Positions 6,670-11,591 of a DNA stretch of 11,591 nucleotides are shown piece after piece (position 1 is the stretch's first letter; each line of letters starts with the position of its first letter). Location of the stretch: positions 1 to 11,591 of the forward strand of contig CAJUPM010000022.1 of assembly GCA_910588425.1 (NCBI GenBank), read 5' to 3'. The DNA is from an uncultured Christensenellaceae bacterium (GTDB lineage: Bacteria; Bacillota; Clostridia; Christensenellales; Christensenellaceae). The position numbers and the translations under genes were made by a program. Below the pieces are notes generated by a model, which worked only from the letters and a program-made list of their open reading frames with translations, had not been told where the DNA came from and made no database searches.

Positions 6670-8130
6670 ATGTCAATGATTCGAGTGGAAGATTTATCAT
6701 TTTCCTATTCTTCCAGTTACGACCCTATTTTTGAACACGTCAGCTTCACAATCGATACAGATTGGAAGCTGGGCTTTGTCGGCAGAAATGGCCGGGGAAA
6801 GACCACGTTTCTCAATCTCCTGCTTGGCAAATATGAGTATAGCGGCAAAATCATCTCTTCGGTTCCATTTGATTATTTTCCCTATTCCATTTCAGATCCA
6901 AGCCAACTCACTATCGACGCGCTCTGGGCGGTCTGCCCCATGGCCGAAGAATGGGAGCTGCTCCGAGAGCTCTCCTATCTGGATGTCGATGCACAAATTC
7001 TCTGGCGTCCGTTTGAGACGCTCTCAAACGGCGAGCAAACCAAGGCACTGCTGGCCGCGCTCTTTCTAAAGGAAGGGCGCTTCCTGCTCATCGATGAGCC
7101 AACCAATCATCTGGATGCCGGGGCCCGGGAAATCGTCGCCGCTTATTTGCAAAAGAAAAAGGGCTTTATTTTGGTCTCGCACGATCGCCGTTTCCTCGAT
7201 TCCTGCGTCGATCACATTCTTGCCCTGAATCGGGCCAATATCCAGGTGCAAAGCGGCAATTTCTCCTCCTGGATAGAAAACTTCAGCCAGCAGCAGGAGG
7301 CCGAGGCCGCGCAAAATGAGCGGCTCAGGCGCGATATCAAAAGGCTCAAAGCCTCCGCCCGGCAAAGCGCCGCGTGGTCGGATCGCGTGGAGGCATCCAA
7401 AAGCGGCGCGGCAGACAAAGGCTTTGTCGGGCATAAAGCCGCAAAGATGATGAAGCGCTCCAAAGCCATCGAGGCGCGGCAGGAAAAGGCCATCGAGCAA
7501 AAATCCCAGCTGCTCAAAAACGCGGAGAGCGCAGAAAATCTGAAGTTGCATCCGCTGGTGCACCACGCCGGCATTTTGGCCCGCTTTGATGAGGTCGCTC
7601 CTGTCTATGGCGGCGGAGCCGTCTGCTCTCCCCTCTCCTTCGAGATCCGGCAAGGCGATCGCGTCGCCCTGCAAGGCAAAAATGGGAGCGGCAAAAGCAG
7701 TCTGCTCAAATTGATTCTAGGAGCGCCCATCCAGCATACCGGAACGCTCTCCCTCGCTTCCGGGCTGGTTTTCTCCTATGTCAGCCAGGATACTTCGCAT
7801 CTGTGCGGAAGCCTGTCTGCCTATGCGCGAGAAAACCAGATCGATGAAAGCCTGTTCAAAGCTCTGCTCCGCAAAATGGATTTTGAGAGAGTGCAGTTTG
7901 AAAAGGATATGGCGAAATTTTCCGGCGGCCAGAAGAAAAAAGTGCTCATCGCCAGAAGCCTGTGCGAGAGCGCGCATATCTATATCTGGGATGAGCCGCT
8001 GAATTTTATCGATATCTATTCGCGCGGGCAAATCGAAACGCTCATCGCCGCCTGTGCGCCAACTATGATCTTTGTCGAGCACGATGCCGCGTTTTGCAGC
8101 ACCATCGCCACAAAATTCATTCAGCTCTAA
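6670..8130 (+). CDS. Lsa-type ABC-F ribosomal protection ATPase
   Basis: 486 residues, two ABC domains and no membrane segment, as expected for ABC-F proteins that enter the ribosomal E site and dislodge bound antibiotics. Domain 1: Walker A GRNGRGKTT (38-46), signature LSNGEQ (118-123), Walker B LLIDEPTNHLD (139-149), switch SHD (170-172). Interdomain linker about 205-295, with a Lys/Arg-rich helical stretch and a KAAKMMKRSKAIEARQ motif like that of Lsa(A). Domain 2: GKNGSGKSS (336-344), FSGGQKKK (417-424), IYIWDEPLNFID (437-448), EHD (470-472). The two Walker B blocks and WKLGFVGRNGRGKTT closely match Lsa/CplR proteins as I recall them, which give lincosamide, streptogramin A and pleuromutilin resistance; the actual spectrum is inferred. 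The ATG at 6670 has GGAGGT nine bases upstream; an in-frame GTG at 6628 lies inside the leader structure and is rejected. It looks like an intrinsic chromosomal gene, with no mobile element near it. Confidence 0.92.
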   Translation: MSMIRVEDLSFSYSSSYDPIFEHVSFTIDTDWKLGFVGRNGRGKTTFLNLLLGKYEYSGKIISSVPFDYFPYSISDPSQLTIDALWAVCPMAEEWELLRELSYLDVDAQILWRPFETLSNGEQTKALLAALFLKEGRFLLIDEPTNHLDAGAREIVAAYLQKKKGFILVSHDRRFLDSCVDHILALNRANIQVQSGNFSSWIENFSQQQEAEAAQNERLRRDIKRLKASARQSAAWSDRVEASKSGAADKGFVGHKAAKMMKRSKAIEARQEKAIEQKSQLLKNAESAENLKLHPLVHHAGILARFDEVAPVYGGGAVCSPLSFEIRQGDRVALQGKNGSGKSSLLKLILGAPIQHTGTLSLASGLVFSYVSQDTSHLCGSLSAYARENQIDESLFKALLRKMDFERVQFEKDMAKFSGGQKKKVLIARSLCESAHIYIWDEPLNFIDIYSRGQIETLIAACAPTMIFVEHDAAFCSTIATKFIQL

Positions 8131-8132
8131 AC

Positions 8133-8169
8133 AAAAAAGCTGGCAGAAAACCTGCCAGCTTTTCTTTTT
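8133..8169. terminator. Bidirectional terminator between the ABC-F and S41 genes
   Basis: A 12-base stem (AAAAGCTGGCAG at 8135-8146 and its complement at 8152-8163) has an AAAAC loop. It is flanked by a T-run on each strand: TTTTCTTTTT downstream on the plus strand and six T on the minus strand. It lies between the convergent stop codons and can serve both genes. Confidence 0.92.
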
Positions 8170-8171
8170 CC

Positions 8172-9350
8172 CTATTGCATTCCAAGCAGCTCTGCCGCTT
8201 TTGTGAGAATGGTCATCTGCTCTTCTGCATCTGCCTCGCTGTATTCCACATCTGGACTCACGCCGTTTTTGTCGATCTCCGCTCCGCCTGCCGTGCAGTA
8301 TCTGCCCGTCACGAGCTTGACCACATTTCCCGTAGAGGGCACTTCAAAGAAGGAGGTCATGACGGCTCTGCCCATGGTTTTTTTGCCCAAAACCTGCGCC
8401 CTGCCGCGCTCCTGCAATGCCGCCGCAAACACCTCGCTCACGCCTTCCGTCTGCCCATCCGTCAGAATGACAATCGGCTTGTCGTAATCCACGCTTTTGG
8501 AGGATTTCCATGTGATGCTCACCTTCTCCCTTCCCATCACATAGGCGATCTGCCCCTCATCCAAAAGCAGGTCGGCGATCTCCATCGCCTGGCTGATATT
8601 CCCGCCCTGGTTGCCCCGCAAATCGATGACCACCCCTTGAGCGCCTTCGCCCTCTATCGCCGCAATGGCCTTCTTAAAATCGTCCACAGCGCTGCCTGAA
8701 AATTCCACGATATTGACGTATCCCACCTTCGCATTGACCATATCCGTCATGACCATCTGCATGTCCGTTACCCTGCGCGGCAGTTCAACCTCTCTGCTCT
8801 CCTGGCCGGATTGCAGTGTAATCTTGGCCTTCGTGCCCTCAATGCCCCGGATACGGCCCAAAACACCGTCAATATCCATGCCGCGCGTGTCCTTCTCATC
8901 CACGCGAAGAACCCGATCTCCTGCCGCAATTCCCGCATCATATGCCGGCGTGCCTGGGAAAACTTGCCGCACAACCGGGTAATCATCTCCATCCTTGCGC
9001 AGCAGCATCCCAAGGCCAATATAGCTCCCTGCGCTCTTTTCATCGAAATAGCGGTAATCCTCCTCCGTATAGAAGGCGGAATACCCGTCTCCCAAGTGCT
9101 CCACCATGCCAGAAAGCGTTCCATTTAGGAGCTCTTCTGCCTGCACATCTCGGATATAGTATTCGTCTATCATGTTCTTGACTTTTTCCAGCTCGAAATA
9201 CTTCATCAGTTCTTCATAGCTCTGGCCTTTTAAATACAGCTCGCCGCGTTCGATGCTTTTGGTCGTGAAGTAGTAAGTGAGCAGTGAAGCAATGAGCGCT
9301 GCCGACAGCACTGCGATAATAACGAGGTATATCACCTTTTTTCGTTCCAT
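8172..9350 (-). CDS. S41 (CtpA/CtpB-like) protein with catalytic residues lost
   Basis: 392 residues with the layout of carboxy-terminal processing proteases: a membrane anchor (about 6-28), an N-terminal helical region, a PDZ domain (about 105-180, with YIGLGM and AYDAGIAAGDRVLRVD), then the S41 core with DLRGNQGG (243-250, usually DLRxNPGG), TDGQTEGVSEVFAAAL and the GxxTMGRAVMTS region. In active enzymes the nucleophile is the middle Ser of SASASE, followed 25 residues later by Lys (GKG) and four residues after that by Gln. Here these positions read Gly303, Arg328 and Thr332, so hydrolysis by the usual Ser-Lys dyad is not expected. The fold is otherwise complete and the frame open, so this looks like a maintained pseudoprotease rather than a decayed gene. 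GGGAGG lies seven bases before the ATG; the start overlaps the upstream UDG gene by 19 bases, implying translational coupling. In Bacillus, CtpB signals in sporulation; a link to bofA upstream is inference. Confidence 0.9.
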   Translation of the reverse strand: MERKKVIYLVIIAVLSAALIASLLTYYFTTKSIERGELYLKGQSYEELMKYFELEKVKNMIDEYYIRDVQAEELLNGTLSGMVEHLGDGYSAFYTEEDYRYFDEKSAGSYIGLGMLLRKDGDDYPVVRQVFPGTPAYDAGIAAGDRVLRVDEKDTRGMDIDGVLGRIRGIEGTKAKITLQSGQESREVELPRRVTDMQMVMTDMVNAKVGYVNIVEFSGSAVDDFKKAIAAIEGEGAQGVVIDLRGNQGGNISQAMEIADLLLDEGQIAYVMGREKVSITWKSSKSVDYDKPIVILTDGQTEGVSEVFAAALQERGRAQVLGKKTMGRAVMTSFFEVPSTGNVVKLVTGRYCTAGGAEIDKNGVSPDVEYSEADAEEQMTILTKAAELLGMQ

Positions 9351-9952
9351 TCTTCTGCCTCCCGCTTTAATTCCTCTATACTAGCCGATTTGTCCCTTTT
9401 TGTCAAATAAGCGCGCAGCCGGGCCAAATCCTCGGCATATGTCTGCTTCAATTTCGGGTTGTAAATAATGCTGGCCGGGTGATAGAGCGCAAAAACAGTT
9501 TTACCGCCCGCCGTCAGCGCTTCCCTCCCGTGATACTGCCCAATCTTGGCCTCCCTTCCCAGCATAGCCTGCAAGGCGATATTGCCCAAAGTCAGAATCA
9601 GCCGCGGGCTCACCTGCTCAATCTCCGCCTTCAGATAAGGAGTGCAAAGCGCGATCTCCTGCTGCGTGGGCGGCCGGTTGGAGGCCGTCCCCTTGGGGCT
9701 GATGCGCACCGGCCGGAATTTCACGACGTTGGTCAGGTAAAGCTCCTCCCGGGCCAGCCTCGTCGCCTCTAAGAAGGAATCCAGGTTTCTGCCTGCCTTG
9801 CCCACGAATGGCCGCCCGGCCTGCACCTCCTCCCTGCCCGGCGCCTCTCCGATGAGCATGATCTGCGCACTTTGATTCCCAGAACCCAAAACAAGCTCCC
9901 CCTTCCCCTGGGCGAGCATCTGCAATCGCTTGTACTGCCAGGAAAGATTCAT
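9332..9952 (-). CDS. Uracil-DNA glycosylase family 4 paralog lacking Fe-S ligands
   Basis: 206 residues. The uracil-pocket motif GEAPGREEVQAGRPFVGKAG (about 35-54) and the late HPAS motif (158-161) are present, as are VKFRP and the LTLGNIALQ strand. Family 4 enzymes excise uracil from DNA and normally carry a [4Fe-4S] cluster held by CxxC near the N-terminus, the Cys of KCRPP and a Cys about 16 residues later. Here the N-terminus has no cysteine and KCRPP has become KFRP (Phe79). Only Cys103 remains, so no cluster is expected. An insertion (VRISPKGTASNRPP) follows the lost ligand. The ATG overlaps the stop of the upstream, complete UDG by four bases (ATGA) and has GGAGG inside that gene. Whether it is active, has a changed lesion preference or is structural is unknown. 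Confidence 0.87.
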   Translation of the reverse strand: MNLSWQYKRLQMLAQGKGELVLGSGNQSAQIMLIGEAPGREEVQAGRPFVGKAGRNLDSFLEATRLAREELYLTNVVKFRPVRISPKGTASNRPPTQQEIALCTPYLKAEIEQVSPRLILTLGNIALQAMLGREAKIGQYHGREALTAGGKTVFALYHPASIIYNPKLKQTYAEDLARLRAYLTKRDKSASIEELKREAEEWNEKR

Positions 9953-10506
9953 ACGCCTTCCTCCAGCACTTTTCTAATTATTTTGAAATCTTCCCATGCA
10001 TCCCGCTTGAGATCCGGGTTGCGCAGCAGCGCAGAGGGATGATATGTCGGGATGAGCGCAAAACCCTTGCGCCGAAAAACCTGCCCATGCAGCCGCGTGA
10101 TGCCCTGCTTTTCCCCCAAGAGATTCTGGCAGGCGATGCGCCCCAGCAAAACGATGACTTTCGGGTGCACATAGCGCACCTGTTCACGCAGATATCCCAT
10201 GCAGGCCTGGGCATATTCCGGCCTCGGATCGGCATTATAAGGCGGGCGGCATTTGACGATGTTGGCAATATAAACATCCTCCCGCTTTAGATCAATGGCC
10301 GCGATCATCTTGTCCAGCAGTTGCCCTGCCGGGCCGACAAAGGGACGGCCTGTCCTGTCCTCCTGCTCCCCTGGCCCTTCGCCAATGAACATCACGCCGG
10401 ATTTTGCGCTGCCCTCTCCGAAAACGACGTTTCTGCGCGTCTGCGCCAGGGCGCAGGCCTGGCAGTTTTGCGCCGCCTCATAAACCTCTCGAAAGTTTTG
10501 ATACAT
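9949..10506 (-). CDS. Family 4 uracil-DNA glycosylase with intact Fe-S motif
   Basis: 185 residues, typical length. It removes uracil arising from cytosine deamination and starts base excision repair. All four cluster cysteines are present: Cys15 and Cys18 (CQAC), Cys86 (VKCRPP) and Cys102 (QACMGYL). The uracil-binding motif IGEGPGEQEDRTGRPFVGPAG spans about 41-61, and YHPSALLRN (about 155-163) carries the conserved His. GGGAG lies nine bases before the ATG. The gene is first of a tight three-gene run (this UDG, the second UDG, the S41 protein) joined by 4- and 19-base overlaps. It has its own promoter at the end of bofA. Confidence 0.93.
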   Translation of the reverse strand: MYQNFREVYEAAQNCQACALAQTRRNVVFGEGSAKSGVMFIGEGPGEQEDRTGRPFVGPAGQLLDKMIAAIDLKREDVYIANIVKCRPPYNADPRPEYAQACMGYLREQVRYVHPKVIVLLGRIACQNLLGEKQGITRLHGQVFRRKGFALIPTYHPSALLRNPDLKRDAWEDFKIIRKVLEEGV

Positions 10507-10535
10507 CTCGCTTTTCTCCCGTTTCTCTTGCCTCT

Positions 10536-10563
10536 ATTATAGCAAAAAACGGGATTAAAGCAA
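10536..10563 (-). promoter_or_regulatory. Promoter of the UDG-UDG-S41 unit
   Basis: On the minus strand TTGCTT (10563-10558), 16 bases, then TATAAT (10541-10536), about 30 bases before the first UDG start. The -10 is perfect and the -35 weak. The -35 hexamer is made of the last two Leu codons of bofA, immediately before its stop. Read-through from bofA remains possible because no terminator separates them. Confidence 0.65.
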
Positions 10564-10815
10564 AATCAGGCGGATCAAAAATAACAGCAGCACACCCGGA
10601 AGGCCGAGCAGGCCGACAATCATCGCATTGACCGGCGTCAGCGCAATGCCAATGGAAAACTGCGCCAAAATCAAGTTGAGCAGTGCCAGCGCCACACCGC
10701 CTAAAATCGAGTTAAAGAGCAGCCGCAGGAGCCATTTCATCGAAAGCAGTAATTTTCCAATCAAATAGAGCAATGCCAGCCCAATGGCAAAGTATATCAC
10801 TGCCTCCCAGTTCAT
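10555..10815 (-). CDS. bofA: Pro-sigma-K processing inhibitor BofA family protein
   Basis: 86 residues, almost entirely hydrophobic with about three membrane stretches, the size and layout of BofA. The family feature is the C-terminal block with an Asn in a hydrophobic strand (LTPVNAMIVGLLGLPGVLLLFLIRLIL) and the GLLGLPG motif. In Bacillus subtilis BofA holds the intramembrane protease SpoIVFB inactive in the outer forespore membrane until SpoIVB and CtpB act. GAGGAGGGG lies about seven bases before the ATG, 25 bases after yaaL. The recR-yaaL-bofA order is the conserved one, which strengthens the call. Whether this host has SpoIVFB is not visible here. Confidence 0.92.
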   Translation of the reverse strand: MNWEAVIYFAIGLALLYLIGKLLLSMKWLLRLLFNSILGGVALALLNLILAQFSIGIALTPVNAMIVGLLGLPGVLLLFLIRLILL

Positions 10816-10840
10816 GCGTCAGCCCCTCCTCTATCTCACA

Positions 10841-11095
10841 TCACGCCTGCTCTTGCTGTTCCAACAGCGCTGGCTCCGGCTCCTGCAGTTTCGCGCTCTT
10901 CATATCCTGGCGCAATAGGCCCAGCAAATAAAGGTATTTCTTTTTCGCCGCCTCCAGATCGTAGATCGCGAAATCCACCAGCGCGGGATCAGAAGCATGG
11001 TTCAAAAACTCTTCCGCCGCCTTCCATGCGGCCAGCGCCCGGCGCGCCTCCTCTTTGAGCCTGTTATCCTGTTTTTCCATTTTGTTTTCAAACAT
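10841..11095 (-). CDS. yaaL: YaaL family (DUF2508) protein
   Basis: 84 residues, acidic/basic helical protein without membrane segment or signal peptide. The KYLYLL motif within KKKYLYLLGLLRQDMK (about residues 51-66) matches the KYFYLLKEA region of YaaL, and the gene sits exactly where yaaL does between recR and bofA. Function is unknown. The ATG at 11095 is preceded by AGGTGA and six T. That ribosome binding site lies within the 3' arm of a terminator-like hairpin. An alternative Met five codons downstream has no visible ribosome binding site. Confidence 0.85.
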   Translation of the reverse strand: MFENKMEKQDNRLKEEARRALAAWKAAEEFLNHASDPALVDFAIYDLEAAKKKYLYLLGLLRQDMKSAKLQEPEPALLEQQEQA

Positions 11096-11137
11096 AAAAA
11101 ATCACCTGCACTATATATATTTGCCTTACAGGTGATT
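11096..11137 (-). promoter_or_regulatory. Terminator-like hairpin overlapping the yaaL ribosome binding site
   Basis: On the minus strand AATCACCTG (11137-11129) is complementary to CAGGTGATT (11108-11100) over nine bases, with a 20-base AT-rich loop. It is followed by a T6 tract that ends at the yaaL ATG. The hairpin could end recR transcripts, or mask AGGTGA and limit yaaL-bofA translation, or both. The loop also holds a TATATATA stretch that could act as a -10, with only a weak -35 (TTGGAA) before it. Confidence 0.6.
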
Positions 11138-11164
11138 CTTTCCAATTTTTCCAAAAATATTCTT

Positions 11165-11591
11165 TTAGAACTCTGTGCGCCCCTCGATGGATTTCATCAG
11201 CGTCACGTCATCCGTATATTCCAGCTCGCCGCCCACAGGAACACCATGGGCAATGCGGGTTACTTTGATGCCCAGCGGCGTCAGCAGCCGTGAGAGATAG
11301 ACGGCCGTCGCCTCCCCCTGAACGTCCGGGTTGGTCGCCAAAATCACTTCCCGCACGCCCTGCTTTGCCCGATTCAGCAATTCCTTGATGCGCAGATCGT
11401 CCGGGCCAATGCCGTCCAGCGGCGAGATCGTCCCGCCCAGCACGTGGTAAACGCCCCGGTATTCCCCTGCCCGCTCAATGGCCATCACATCCCTGGAATC
11501 CCGCACCACGCAGATCGTGCCGGCATCGCGCTGTTCATCCTCGCAGATATAGCACTTTTCGCGGTCTGTCAAATTGCCGCAGACCGAGCAG
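11165..11591 (-). CDS. recR: Recombination protein RecR, N-terminus outside the window
   Basis: The last 142 codons of about 200. RecR forms a ring that, with RecF and RecO, loads RecA at gaps for recombinational repair. The visible part begins in the C4 zinc finger (CSVC followed by CYIC), continues with the Toprim domain (ICVVRDSRDVMAIERAGEYRGVYHVLGGTISPLDGIGPDDL, then EVILATNPDVQGEATAVYL) and ends with the usual VTRIAHGVPVGGELEYTDDVTLMKSIEGR block. The frame stays open to the right edge; a TTG at 11572 is an internal Leu codon, not a start. dnaX and yaaK usually lie upstream and would be expected just beyond the window. Confidence 0.97.
   Translation of the reverse strand, partial: CSVCGNLTDREKCYICEDEQRDAGTICVVRDSRDVMAIERAGEYRGVYHVLGGTISPLDGIGPDDLRIKELLNRAKQGVREVILATNPDVQGEATAVYLSRLLTPLGIKVTRIAHGVPVGGELEYTDDVTLMKSIEGRTEF

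Noticed and set aside
6662..6679. Five-codon frame starting with ATG at 6662, overlapping the ABC-F start
   Set aside because: It begins only one base after GGAGGT, too close for initiation, and has no conserved feature.
7066..7674. 202-codon minus-strand frame inside the ABC-F gene
   Set aside because: It overlaps conserved Walker B, signature and linker codons of the ABC-F protein and shows no family motif.

Overview
The window looks like a core chromosomal segment of a spore-forming Bacillota, most likely a Clostridia lineage of moderate GC content. Supporting this are the recR-yaaL-bofA gene order known from Bacillus and Clostridium, a YunB family sporulation protein, a BofC-like protein, strong GGAGG ribosome binding sites, sigma-A type TTGnnn-17-TATAAT promoters and compact operons. 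The order or genus cannot be fixed from the sequence alone. I see no phage, transposon, CRISPR or tRNA/rRNA genes.

Left arm, minus strand (1-3231): read in the direction of transcription it carries yunB, then yebC with its own promoter and an intrinsic terminator, a small CPYC glutaredoxin-like protein, a membrane-anchored BofC-like protein, and proA with its own promoter. proA runs off the left edge, and its last 53 visible bases no longer look like proA. Centre, plus strand (3365-8130): a 1004-residue class A penicillin-binding protein, divergent from yunB, ends in a Cys-containing extension and a Pro-Ser tail and is followed by a textbook terminator. Next comes an Lsa-type ABC-F antibiotic resistance ATPase with its own promoter and about 180 nt of leader. 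That leader encodes a 10-residue peptide (MRLILTVYGK) and two mutually exclusive RNA pairings. Right arm, minus strand (8172-11591): partial recR, yaaL, bofA, then two overlapping family 4 uracil-DNA glycosylase paralogs and an S41/CtpB-like protein. A bidirectional terminator separates this arm from the ABC-F gene.

Functional threads: (i) late sporulation control is represented by bofA, a BofC-like gene, yunB and an S41 protein of the CtpB type. The S41 protein has lost its Ser, Lys and Gln catalytic positions and is probably a pseudoprotease. (ii) DNA repair is represented by recR and two UDG4 genes. One UDG keeps all four Fe-S cysteines; the other has lost three. (iii) Cell wall synthesis and ribosome-targeting antibiotic resistance occupy the plus-strand block.

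The best candidates for something new are the predicted drug-responsive leader switch before the ABC-F gene, the pseudoprotease downstream of bofA, the Fe-S-less UDG paralog, and the terminator-like hairpin that contains the yaaL ribosome binding site. I did not see a wholly unknown multi-gene system.
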